Of a stretch of DNA of 64,000 nt, positions 17,194-25,732 are shown piece by piece. Location: contig CAVSSS010000038.1 of the NCBI GenBank assembly GCA_963730555.1, positions 1 to 64,000 on the forward strand, written 5' to 3'. Numbering within the stretch: position 1 is the first letter of the stretch; each line of letters begins with the position of its first letter. This DNA comes from Roseiarcus sp963730555. GTDB taxonomy: Bacteria; Pseudomonadota; Alphaproteobacteria; Rhizobiales; Beijerinckiaceae. The position numbers were made by a program, and so were the translations under genes. The notes below the pieces were generated by a model. It searched no databases. It was not told the DNA's origin and was given only the letters and a program-made list of their open reading frames with translations.

Positions 17194-17799
17194 TTTGGCT
17201 TTAGCCCCATTCCATTTTGCCTTAATGTCTTCGGTGACCTCACTGCTGTAATTCGATAGGCAAATTTCGAGCGTCGCCAAAACCTGACTGGCTCCGTAAC
17301 TGTCAATAAAATCCGCCGTATCGATAATGCTCACAATCCGCCTCCAATCAGAGATGGGGAGATTACATACTGACGCGGCATTTTGCGCGTAACAATTGAT
17401 ATGTGTCTGGAACGCAAATTCTTTCATCTCTCGGCAGCTGCAGGTTGCCGGGCTTTGCAGGGAAAGCTTTGCAGCAATTGACTTCTGCAAGCATAAGAGT
17501 GTTTTGTCTCGCCATCGCTTGCCCGCGGGTGACCATCCGGTTTCGTTCAAAAAACGATTACAGTATTTTTGACCGTAACTAATAAAATAGTTGTCAGCTC
17601 CCGTGCACCGGCAATATCTATCGAAGCACGCGTTGTAGACATTGCACGACGGCATGTCTTGAATTGCGCATTGAGCCCAAGCATCCCTCGACTGCGTAAG
17701 TGTGCACAGCGCGATCACAAAATAAAGGGCGCGCGCCCAGGGCAACGGTCGAAATATTGACTCTGACATTGCGGATCTCCCCCATTTCTGGATACCCAA
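17170..17799 (-). CDS. secreted cysteine-rich hypothetical protein
   Basis: 209 residues (199 if ATG 17769 is the start). It has an N-terminal signal-like segment (ALYFVIALCTLTQSRDAWA) followed by a mature part with about 13 cysteines. Clustered cysteine segments include CAIQDMPSCNVYNACFDRYCRC and ATCSCREM, so a disulphide-stabilised periplasmic or extracellular protein is likely. No family is recognised. Confidence 0.6.
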   Translation of the reverse strand: MGIQKWGRSAMSESIFRPLPWARALYFVIALCTLTQSRDAWAQCAIQDMPSCNVYNACFDRYCRCTGADNYFISYGQKYCNRFLNETGWSPAGKRWRDKTLLCLQKSIAAKLSLQSPATCSCREMKEFAFQTHINCYAQNAASVCNLPISDWRRIVSIIDTADFIDSYGASQVLATLEICLSNYSSEVTEDIKAKWNGAKAKLLSLISG

Positions 17800-17867
17800 A
17801 ATCGTAGAGTGGATTATTAGCGGGCAAGTGGCACGACAAATAATCTACCGTGGCTCGGCGCAAGAAA

Positions 17868-17893
17868 AAGGCCCGGAATGTCTCCCGGGCCTT
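17868..17893 (-). terminator. rho-independent terminator of groESL
   Basis: On the minus strand AAGGCCCGG, an 8-nt loop and CCGGGCCTT form a perfect 9-bp stem. It is followed by TTTCTTG, giving a run of five T, 27 nt after the groEL stop. Confidence 0.85.
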
Positions 17894-17919
17894 CGTCATT
17901 TCGGTTGAGGGTAGTGGGC

Positions 17920-19559
17920 TTAATAGTCCATGCCGCCCATGCCACCGCCAGGCATAGCCGGGGCCCCACTGTCCTTCTTCGGCCTTTCGGCGACCATAGC
18001 TTCCGTGGTGATCAGAAGCCCGGCAATCGACGCTGCATTCTGCAGGGCCGCCCGAACAACCTTGGTCGGGTCAATGATGCCCTTGGTGACGAGGTTGCCG
18101 TATTCGCCGTTCTGGGCGTCAAAGCCGAAGTTGTATTGATCCTTTTCCAGGATCTTGCCGACGATGACGGAGCCGTCCTCGCCCGCATTGATCGCAATCT
18201 GGCGAGCCGGCCAGGAGAGTGCCTTGCGCACGATATCGATGCCGTGCTTCTGGTCTTCGTTCTCGGTCTTAACGCGCTTGAGCGCCTCGACTCGCGCGGA
18301 GCAGGGCGACGCCGCCTCCCGGCAGGATGCCTTCCTCGACCGCGGCGCGGGTCGCATGCATCGCGTCATCGACGCGATCCTTGCGCTCCTTCACCTCGAC
18401 CTCGGTGGCACCGCCCACGCGGATCACCGCAACGCCACCAGCAAGCTTCGCCAGCCGCTCTTGCAGCTTCTCCTTGTCATAGTCAGACGTTGTCTCCTCG
18501 ATCTGCACTTTGATCTGAGAGATACGCGCTTCGATGTCGGCCTTCTTGCCGGCGCCGCTGACGATCGTGGTGTTCTCCTTCTCGATCGTCACCTTCTTGG
18601 CGCGCCCGAGCATGTTCAGAGTAACCTTGTCGAGTTTGATGCCGAGATCCTCGCTGATCGCCTGAGCGCCGGTGAGGATCGCGATGTCTTCAAGCATGGC
18701 CTTGCGGCGATCGCCGAAGCCCGGTGCTTTCACCGCCGCGACCTTGAGGCCGCCGCGCAGCTTGTTGACGACGAGCGTGGCCAAAGCTTCACCCTCAACA
18801 TCCTCGGCGATGATGACGAGCGGCTTCGAGGTCTGCACCACCGCCTCAAGCAGCGGCAAAAATTCCTGCAGGCCTGAGAGCTTCTTCTCGTAGATCAGGA
18901 TGTAGGGATCTTCCATCTCAACGCGCATCTTGTCGGCGTTGGTGATGAAGTAGGGAGAGATGTAACCGCGATCGAATTGCATGCCTTCGACAACTTCGAG
19001 TTCAGTCTCCAAGGATTTTGCTTCTTCGACCGTAATCACGCCCTCGTTGCCAACTTTCTTCATCGCATCGGCAAGGAACTTGCCAATTTCGGAATCGCCG
19101 TTGGCGGAAATCGTGCCGACCTGGGCGATTTCTTCGTTCGAGGTGACCTTCTTCGAATTCTTCTTCAGGTCCTCGACCACCGCTTCGACCGCAAGATCGA
19201 TGCCGCGCTTGAGATCCATCGGGTTCATGCCGGCGGCTACCGACTTTGGCGCCTTCCCGTACGATCGCGTGCGCAAGAACCGTGGCGGTCGTGGTGCCGT
19301 CACCGGCGAAGTCGGATGACTTCGAGGCGACTTCGCGCACCATCTGCGCGCCCATATTTTCGAACTTGTCTTCGAGCTCGATCTCTTTAGCGACGGTGAC
19401 GCCGTCCTTGGTAATGCGCGGCGCACCATACGACTTGTCGAGCACAACATTGCGCCCCTTGGGGCCGAGCGTCACGCGCACCGCATTGGCGAGAATGTCG
19501 ATGCCGTGCAACATCCTGTCGCGCGCATCGACTGAAAATCTTACGTCTTTGGCAGCCAT
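17920..19559 (-). pseudogene. groEL: 60-kDa chaperonin GroEL, two frameshifts
   Basis: ATP-dependent chaperonin subunit. All parts of a full-length protein (about 545 residues) are present, ending with the typical PGGGMGGMDY. They run in three frames: start to about 19245 (AVRVTLGPKGRNVVLDK, DGTTTATVLA), about 19245-18300 (VAAGMNPMDLKRGID to GGVALLRAS), and about 18300-17920 (DIVRKAL...AGEDGSVIVGKIL). Only two single-base shifts separate them, so the gene may be intact in the organism. It is the second gene of groESL, 33 nt after groES. Confidence 0.9.
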
Positions 19560-19592
19560 TTTTGTTCTCCGTTATGTTTGACGCGACAGTCC

Positions 19593-19907
19593 TTAGGCGG
19601 CCTTCTTGCGGGCGACGGTCTGTTCGATCACGCCCATGATGTCGCTCTCTTTCATGATCAGATACTCGACGCCGTCGATCTTGACCTCAGTGCCCGACCA
19701 TTTGCCGAACAGCACGCGGTCGCCTGTCTTCAGATCGATCGGGATGAGCTTGCCGGCCTCGTCGCGGCCACCTGGACCGACGGCGATCACCTCTCCCTCA
19801 GAAGGCTTCTCTTTGGCGGTGTCCGGAATGATGATTCCGCCTGCGGACTTGCCCTCGGCTTCGATGCGCGTAACCACGACGCGGTCGTGAAGCGGTCGAA
19901 ATTTCAT
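19593..19907 (-). CDS. groES: 10-kDa co-chaperonin GroES
   Basis: 104-residue co-chaperonin that caps GroEL. It begins MKFRPLHDRVVV, has the mobile-loop region EAEGKSAGGIIIPDTAKEKP, and ends DIMGVIEQTVARKKAA. Full length and intact. A CIRCE-like operator lies about 105 nt upstream, which fits HrcA-controlled heat-shock expression. Confidence 0.95.
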   Translation of the reverse strand: MKFRPLHDRVVVTRIEAEGKSAGGIIIPDTAKEKPSEGEVIAVGPGGRDEAGKLIPIDLKTGDRVLFGKWSGTEVKIDGVEYLIMKESDIMGVIEQTVARKKAA

Positions 19908-20012
19908 ATCAATCCTCCTAAGTACCTGTTGCTGTTAATTTTTCGGACGAGAAAAGCAGAGGCACACTGATCGCAAGATGAAAGCAGCCTCTCTTAATCA
20001 ATTGGTGTGTTT

Positions 20013-20039
20013 TTGGCACTCTTCAAGTGAGACTGCTAA
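20013..20039. promoter_or_regulatory. CIRCE-like HrcA operator upstream of groES
   Basis: TTGGCACTC (20013-20021), nine bases, GACTGCTAA (20031-20039). The consensus is TTAGCACTC-N9-GAGTGCTAA, so there is one mismatch per half and the spacing is exact. It sits 106-132 nt upstream of the groES start, where HrcA would repress groESL. The rest of 19908-20362 contains no gene I can support. Confidence 0.8.
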
Positions 20040-20362
20040 TTTGCTGTCCGGATTAGCCGGTCTGTCCGCGGGGCATCAGCGTCCAGTGACGTTTGTCCCA
20101 CAAGCGCCGTGCCAGTGGTCCGCCTGACCGAGGTGTTCCGGCAGGCCGCGCAAAGTTCGCATAATTTCACCGATGCCATCGGATTAACCCAGGTCGATTC
20201 CCTCGATCTCGGAAGGCCTGAGAGCGACAGCGACTTCTATTTTGTGCAGGCAGTGGCACGACGGGGCTTAGCGCCTATAGTCTCTTGCTGTTTGAGGTGA
20301 AAGCGTCCCCCGACCCGGCAGCTCGTTAATTCAAAGGCGTTCAATTTCGAAAGGAAAACTGC

Positions 20363-20528
20363 ATGGCGTTCAAACCGAATTACGGCATGCAACGCGCTGA
20401 TCGCAACCGAGCAGCGCAGGCACAGGAGGGACGAAAAGCAACGAAAGCGAGAGGAAAAATCTGCGCAACGCCAAGCCGAACGCACAACAAAAACTAAAAG
20501 CACACCTGATGAAGAGAAAGCAAAATAA
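20363..20528 (+). pseudogene. small Lys/Arg/Gln-rich protein, frameshifted
   Basis: ATG 20363 follows AAAGGAAAAC. The first frame reads MAFKPNYGMQRADRNRAAQAQE. A one-base shift near 20430 then gives DEKQRKREEKSAQRQAERTTK to a TAA at 20526-20528. The MAFKPNY start and charged helical tail match short uncharacterised proteins common in Hyphomicrobiales. About 54 residues when repaired. Confidence 0.6.
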
Positions 20529-20538
20529 GGAAAGATTG

Positions 20539-20734
20539 ATGACTGCCGCCAATCTAAAGGCCTCGAAGAGGGGCAATCGCGTTTATTGGAGAGGTGATGC
20601 CAATGACCGAGGCCGTATAACCGAAATGGCTGGGATGCGTTACAATCGCTTGGGATAACGGTCAGGTTGCCAGAGTGCACCATGGGGATATGCGCGAAAT
20701 TCAGCGAGCGCCATTGAAGCCTGTGACTGTGTAG
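20539..20734 (+). pseudogene. small SH3/Tudor-like protein, frameshifted
   Basis: ATG 20539 lies 10 nt after the preceding small gene, with AAGGAAAG as ribosome site. The first frame gives KRGNRVYWRGDANDRGRITE. After a one-base shift near 20615 it continues KWLGCVTIAWDNGQVARVHHGDM to a TAG at 20732-20734. The pattern of short strands (VYW, GRITE, VTIAWDNG) resembles small SH3-like or DUF2945-like proteins; the assignment is tentative. Confidence 0.5.
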
Positions 20735-20943
20735 ATAGGGCACATAGACCTAGGGTCGAATGCCTGCGCCTTTTGATTGGTGCGACCCATTTGAAATGTG
20801 ACGATTTCAGTTAGGACCACATCCAGAGCAATAAACCGCCATTTCGCTTGACTTTGTCTCGGCAAAGGCGCAGCCTGAGGTGCCGTCCGGAATGTGGTTG
20901 GAATTCGGTGTGGCGCGATCTCCGGTAACATGAAGGTATCGTT

Positions 20944-21382
20944 TCAGGCTGCGAGGTCAATTGGCTGATCGATGGGCTTTGTGGCGAGCGTCTGCCAACC
21001 ATCGACCTTGCGCATGTTGATCTGGCCGGAGGCGAGCAGCGCCCAGAACAACATCGCGGCGGTTTCCGCCGACGGCAGCACGGTCTGCGTCTTGATCCTT
21101 CGCTTGAACTCCTCGTGCAGTCGCTCGATCGCATTCGTGGTGCGCACGCTGCGCCATTGGCTCGGCGGCAGACGGGTGAAGGTGAACAGGCGTTCGCCGG
21201 CTTCCTCCAGGCTGTCGGCGACGGCGCGGTGCTTGAGCCGCCACTTGCGGATGAAGGCCTTGCGGCGGGTTTCGATCTCCTCACGCGTCGTCGCGTAGAT
21301 CATGTCGTTGTAGTCGGCGGTGATCTCTTCGTGCAGGCGCTCGGGCGCGTGGGCCAGCAGGTTGCGATGCTTGTGGACCTTA
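20944..21382 (-). pseudogene. IS256-family transposase, C-terminal fragment
   Basis: About 145 C-terminal residues of an IS256 (Mutator-type) transposase: HKHRNLLAHAPERLHEEI, MIYATTREEIETRRKAF, RTTNAIERLHEEFKRRIKTQ, and TVLPSAETAAMLFWALLASGQINM. The N-terminal two thirds are missing. The coding sequence stops abruptly at the palindrome beginning near 21375, so the adjacent recombinase element probably truncated it. Confidence 0.85.
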
Positions 21383-21487
21383 TGCCGACGTCGGCATAAG
21401 GTCCATTATGCCGACCTCCGGATTATGCCGACCACCGCTGCCAAATCAGCCTGGGAGGCGGTGAACGCTGCGAAGGATGTCGGCATA
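21375..21487. repeat. array of five TATGCCGAC motifs with a 30-bp perfect palindrome
   Basis: Direct copies lie at 21381-21389, 21407-21415 and 21424-21432, inverted copies at 21390-21398 and 21479-21487. The first two form the centre of a perfect 30-bp palindrome (21375-21404: GGACCTTATGCCGAC and its complement). The array ends one base before the stop codon of the tyrosine recombinase gene. Recombinase-binding sites at the end of a mobile element are the likeliest reading. Confidence 0.75.
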
Positions 21488-21488
21488 A

Positions 21489-22503
21489 TCAGAGCGCCTC
21501 CAGAAAGGCGAGCAGCTTGTCAGCGGGGCGGAAGCGGCCGGGTCGGCTTTCCGCGGGCGTTGTCCTGGCCAATGCGCGTTCCTTGATCGTCAGATCGGCA
21601 TGCAAGTAGACCTGAGTGGTCTCGACGTTTTCGTGTCCGAGCCAGAGCGCGATCACCGACGTGTCGATACCGGCCCGCAGTAATCGCATTGCTGCGGAAT
21701 GCCGCAAGACATGCATGGTCACCGATTTCTGAGCCAGCGTCGGACAGACGCCGCCGGCTATCTGGACGTATTTGGCGAGCCTATGTTCAAGAGCGTCACG
21801 GCTGAGCGCCGTGCCCGAGCGCGTCACGAAGAGGGGGTCCCCGGGCAGACCGGCTCGCTCTGTAAGCCAAACGCGCAGGGCGGTGACCAGGCCCGACGTG
21901 AGCGGGGTGATTCGCTGCTTTCGTCCTTTTCCGTGGCAGCTCACATGAGCGCCGGCCCCGAGATGCACGTCGGCACAGCGAATGCCGATCAGCTCGGATG
22001 CTCGCAGGCCAGTCTGGGCAGCGAGACTGAACAGCGCGTGGTCACGTCGCCCGGTCCAGGTCGACTGATCGGGGGCGGTAAGCAGCGCGCTGATTTCGGC
22101 TCGGTCAGGAAGGTCACGAGCCTTCGGTCGAAGCGCTTGGGAGGGATGGCGAGAACGCGCTCGATGACGGCGGCATGATCGGGATGGCGAAGTGCGGCGT
22201 ATCGGAACAGCGAGCGGATCGCGGCAAGCCGAGCGTTGCGGGTGCGCGCGCCGTTTTTCGCTGGTGCTCGAGGTTGTCGAGGAAGGCGCCGATGAGCGGG
22301 GCATCGAGATCGTCGATATCCAACTTGGATGGTTCCTTGCCTTTTTTGGTCGATGCGAAGACCAGCAGCAACCGGAGAGTGTCCCGGTACGCAGCGAGTG
22401 TATGCGGGCTGGCTTGGCGCTGACGGACCAGGCGATCCGTGAAGAATGCCTGCAGGGTCGTGGCCAGTGCGCGCTCGCAATGACGAGCTTGGTTCGACCC
22501 CAT
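21489..22503 (-). pseudogene. tyrosine recombinase/integrase, frameshifted
   Basis: Site-specific recombinase of about 335 residues when repaired. The N-terminal core-binding domain (ATTLQAFFTDRLVRQRQASPHTLAAYRD) is in one frame. The linker (ARLAAIRSLFRYAALRHPDH) is in a second, and the catalytic domain in a third. The catalytic residues are visible: TGLRASELIGI (Arg), GKGRKQRITPL (Lys), HVLRHSAAMRLLRAG (His-x-x-Arg), WLGHENVETTQVYLHA (His and Tyr). The type resembles recombinases of multi-integrase elements of rhizobia, but no second recombinase is left here. Confidence 0.82.
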
Positions 22504-22574
22504 CGCAGCATGCTCTAGGTGTTTGGTCTCGCCTTTGATGGGGCATCCTTGTCGAGTGATTCGAAGGATGCGCT

Positions 22575-22641
22575 ATGGGCCAGATTCTACATGGGAGCGC
22601 CACAACGACTGAGGCGGTCCGTCGAGCGATACAGCATAGTC
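22575..22641 (+). pseudogene. IS481-family transposase, 5' fragment (split by IS1111-type element)
   Basis: First 22 codons (MGQILHGSATTTEAVRRAIQ, then HS) of an IS481 transposase. The frame is interrupted after TC at 22640-22641 and resumes at 24028. Joined there it reads QHSQESLRALAKRYG, the expected helix-turn-helix sequence. A short hairpin, GCATCCTT/AAGGATGC (22543-22571), lies just upstream. Confidence 0.85.
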
Positions 22642-22661
22642 ATGTCTGGACGGCGCCCGCA

Positions 22662-22820
22662 GATCAAGGGTTATCCGATGTGGTGTGGAGCTCGCGGGTG
22701 CGGTCATGTCTCCGGCCTTTTTGCGCGGGACGGGTCCCGCTGGCCCTGATGGTTTCCGCTGGTTCGTTTGCCTGATCAAGAGAACGAGCTTGGCGCTCCG
22801 ACTATGCTCCAGGCTTCCCG
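22662..22820 (-). ncRNA. predicted bridge RNA of the IS1111-type element
   Basis: Predicted from guide matches, transcribed with the recombinase on the minus strand. Target loop (22770-22814): basal stem GCCTG/CAGGC encloses ATCAAGAGA (22775-22783), a GAGC/GCTC hairpin and GACTATGCT (22800-22808). These match the right flank (24027-24035) and, as complement, the left flank AGCATAGTC (22633-22641), overlapping at TC. Donor loop: TGGTGTGGA (22681-22689) is the complement of the right end, and GTCATGTCT (22703-22711) equals the left junction. Target loop 5' and donor loop 3' is the known bridge-RNA order. Exact ends are unknown. Confidence 0.72.
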
Positions 22821-22902
22821 AACCAATTTCTCGCGCGTTCGCATCACTACGTAGTCACCCTCAATTCAGTGATCGCTCGATAGACCCGAGGACGCTGGGT
22901 TA

Positions 22903-23942
22903 TCAGGCCACGGCATCCCCGTAGATGGAGCCATCGCGCATAATGGCGAAGGCGATCCTCGCGAGCTTGTTCGCCACGGCTACCGCGACAAGCTTAAACG
23001 GTTTGGTTTCCATGAGCTTCCCGGCCCACCCTCTAAGCCCATCCTGGTGCGCCCTTCTGTGGAAGAGGACGGCGCGAGCGCCGACGACCAACAGCTTTCG
23101 GAGGTAGCGATTCCCCATTTTTGACACCCGTCCAAGGCGTTCTTTGCCCCCCGACGAGTTCTGTCTCGGCGCCAGTCCGAGGAACGCTGCGAACTCCCGC
23201 GGGCCCGAGAATGCGCCAACATCCTGAACACTCGCAGCAATCGCGGATGCCGTTATGGGGCCAATTCCGGGGACACTCATCAGCCGTCGAGCTGTCCGAT
23301 CCGTCCTCGCCAGCTCTAGGATGGCGCGGTCGATCGCGGCGATCTCACCGTTGAGGGTTTGCAACTGACGGATGGTCGGCGCGAGCGCGTCCCGTACGCA
23401 AAGCGGGATGGAGCCATCGCCCTCCAAAATCGCTGCGGCCAATGCGTAGGCTCCGCTCGGTCCCTGTGCAGCGATAACGCCGACCTCCGCCAGATGGCCG
23501 CGCAATGCGTTGAGGAGCTGTGTGCGTTGAGACACCAGGATCTCACGCACCTTGTGATGCATAAGAACGGCTTGATTGTCGATCGACCGGACCGGCACGA
23601 ATCGCATCGAAGGCCGAGTGACCGCTTCGCAAATCGCAGCCGCATCAGCCGCATCGTTCTTCTGCCGGCGAACATAGGCCTTGACGTAATTGGGTGGCAT
23701 CAGTCGAGCGACGTGCCCGAGTTTGACCAATTCACGAGCCCAGTGGTGAGCTGAGCCGCAGGCCTCAAACTTATGATGCAGGGCGGTAGAGCGGCAAAGA
23801 ACGACAGTACGTCCTTGCGCCTTAACGAGGTAGCCATCACAACCTTGCCATCGGCGTCCACCGCGTGAATCTGGAAGACGTGTTTCGCCAGATCGAGACC
23901 AACGGTCGTCACCGAGTTCAAGTCAACGCGTGCCTTGCCCAT
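22903..23942 (-). pseudogene. IS110-family transposase (IS1111 group), one frameshift
   Basis: About 345 residues when repaired. Start ATG 23942 gives MGKARVDLNSVTTVGLDLAK, with the first catalytic Asp in VGLDLAKHVFQIHAVD. A one-base shift near 23765 leads into VKLGHVARLMPPNYVKAYVR and KNDAADAAAICEAVTRP (paired Asp). The C-terminal transposase-20 region is SVPGIGPITASAIAASV, with AAFLGLAPRQNSSGGKERLG after it. Apart from the one shift it is complete. Confidence 0.88.
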
Positions 23943-24027
23943 TTGTGGCGCTCCTTCGATGAGTGTTCGACAGCGCATCTTGACATGCCTCCTCGGGGAG
24001 CAGGCGTTGCGGGCGCCGTCCACACCA

Positions 24028-24864
24028 TCAAGAGAGCCTGAGGGCGCTTGCCAAGCGCTATGGCGTCAATCCGAAGACGATCGCCAAGTGGAAGGGCGGA
24101 GCTCAGTTTCCGATCTTCGGACAGGCCCCAAGACGCCCCGATCAACCGTCCTGACTGTTGAAGAGGAGGCGATCGTTGTCGCCTTCCGAAGGCATACGCT
24201 GCTGCCGCTTGACGACTGCCTCTACGCGCTTCAACCGACAATCCCTCACCTCACGCGCTCGTCGCTGCATCGTTGCCTTAAGCGTCATGGAATCTCGCGG
24301 CTGCCGCAAGTCGAGGGCGAAGCCTCGCCCAAGCGCAAGTTCAAGATCTAGCCGATTGGCTTCTTCCACGTCGACATCGCCGAAGTGCAGACCGCGCAAG
24401 GCAAGCTCTATCTCTTCGTCGCGATCGACCGCGCCTCCAAGTTCGCGGTCGCTCAGCTCGTCGACAAGGCCAATACGCAGACCGCGCGCGCCTTCTTGGA
24501 GGCCCTTGTCGCCGCCGTGCCTTACAGGATCGAGATCGTGCTCACCGACAACGGAATCCAGTTCACCGACCTGCCGAAGAACCGATCAGGTCCGACCGCC
24601 AGGCTCCGCGGCCACCCTTTCGACCGCGGCTGTCGTGAGCACGGGATCGAGCATCGGCTGACCAAGCCCAATCATCCTTGGACCAATGGACAGGTCGAGC
24701 GGATGAACCGGACGATCAAGGACGCGACCGTCAAGCGATATCACTACGAATCCCACGATCAACTCGTTCGCCATCTCGCCGACTTCCTCGCCGCCTACAA
24801 CTTCGCCCGGCGACTGAAGACCCTTAATGGCCTCACCCCCTACGAGTTCGTCTGCAAACAATGA
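24028..24864 (+). pseudogene. IS481-family transposase, main part
   Basis: Continues the 5' fragment at 22575: QESLRALAKRYGVNPKTIAKWK, a shift near 24100, then TGPKTPRSTVLTVEEEAIVVAFRRHTLL. An in-frame TAG occurs at about 24350, followed by the rve integrase core: FFHVDIAEVQTAQGKLYLFVAIDR (first Asp), EIVLTDNGIQFTD (second Asp), NHPWTNGQVERMNRTIKDATVKRYHY (Glu). It ends GLTPYEFVCKQ. The frameshift and stop make it inactive unless they are sequence errors. The 3' flank GAACAATTTACACAG is probably the IS end. Confidence 0.88.
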
Positions 24865-24947
24865 ACAACCGAGCCTGAACAATTTACACAGAACCCGCTC
24901 CAGCAAATGCCGGGACTAAACACCTAGGGCGGCGCTCCTCGATTCGA

Positions 24948-25649
24948 TCAGTGGATTTCGCGAGATTTACTCAGCGCCTCGCGCATATCGCGGCTCGTGA
25001 AGCCGGGAGCGCGCGCGCGATCAAGGATCACCTTCTCGCGCCGGGTCAGAAGGTCTATCGCCTTGGGCAGCGCGAGCACAGCCTCCGCCGGGATGACCAC
25101 CGCGCCATGCACGTCCGCGTGAATGACATCGTCGTGGCGCGCAAGCATGCCAAAGATAGTCACGTCGCACTTCATCTGCACCATATGCACATGCGCGTGA
25201 CTTGGCCCGATGCGGCCGCCGACGATCTGGAAGCCGGGCGCCAGCATGTCGATGTCGCGGAACGAGCCGTTGGTCACGCAGCCCTTAACGCCAAGGGCGG
25301 CGTGCACATTCGTCTGCACTTCGCCCCAAAAGGCGCCGAAGCCTGGACGGTCGTCCACGTCCTGGATGATTGCGATCGTCGGCATGGCCCCCGCCGCCAC
25401 ATAGTCGTACCAATCCTCCCGCGGAGGAATGGGTGCGCGCGGCGGCTCCTTCGCCCGGATCATGCCTGTCCGTGCGAGGCCAACGATCGGCGGCAGCTTG
25501 CGGTCGACGACGACCATGGGCTCGACGGTGAAACCGATGGCGCGCCTCTCCGGTGAGACGATCTCGAGCCCGTTGCAGATCGTCGGCGTGTCCCAGGCTT
25601 TGAGCGCTTCGAGATCGTGGGCGGTGAAAGGATAATCGGTCATTTCCAT
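24948..25649 (-). CDS. RraA-like / HMG aldolase-type family protein
   Basis: 233-residue member of the RraA-like fold, which includes 4-hydroxy-4-methyl-2-oxoglutarate aldolase, oxaloacetate decarboxylases and inhibitors of RNase E. Visible landmarks are LKAWDTPTICNGLE near the start, GAFWGEVQTNVHAALGVKGCVTNGSFRDID (the family's GxxG and G-x-R-D region) and DVIHADVHGAVVIPAEAV. The R-D pair that binds metal-pyruvate in aldolases is present (FRDID), so a small-molecule aldolase or decarboxylase is more likely than an RNase regulator. A start at 25643 is also possible. Confidence 0.8.
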   Translation of the reverse strand: MEMTDYPFTAHDLEALKAWDTPTICNGLEIVSPERRAIGFTVEPMVVVDRKLPPIVGLARTGMIRAKEPPRAPIPPREDWYDYVAAGAMPTIAIIQDVDDRPGFGAFWGEVQTNVHAALGVKGCVTNGSFRDIDMLAPGFQIVGGRIGPSHAHVHMVQMKCDVTIFGMLARHDDVIHADVHGAVVIPAEAVLALPKAIDLLTRREKVILDRARAPGFTSRDMREALSKSREIH

Positions 25650-25732
25650 GTTTCCTGACGGCGACGAAGGTCAGGCGTCGACACGGCTCATCCGCCGCTC
25701 GATGCGCAGGGGCATGAGGGTAAAAGACGCGA

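Larger units (their letters stand above)
22642..24029 (-). mobile_element. IS1111-type (IS110 family) element inside IS481
   Basis: 1388 bp. Subterminal inverted repeats GGACGGCGCCCGCA (22648-22661) and its complement (24008-24021) lie six bases inside the ends, a hallmark of the IS1111 group. TC occurs at both junctions (22640-22641, 24028-24029). Removing the element restores the IS481 frame exactly. The recombinase gene leaves only about 85 nt at its 5' side but about 260 nt at its 3' side, the IS1111 layout for the bridge-RNA region. Confidence 0.9.

Noticed and set aside
18155..18877. Long open frame antisense to groEL (240 codons)
   Set aside because: A shadow of the strongly conserved GroEL coding sequence; no own family resemblance or ribosome site.
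20237..20743. 168-codon open frame on the minus strand
   Set aside because: It lies opposite the two small repaired genes and has no recognisable domain; the + strand reading is supported by ribosome sites and homologous patterns.
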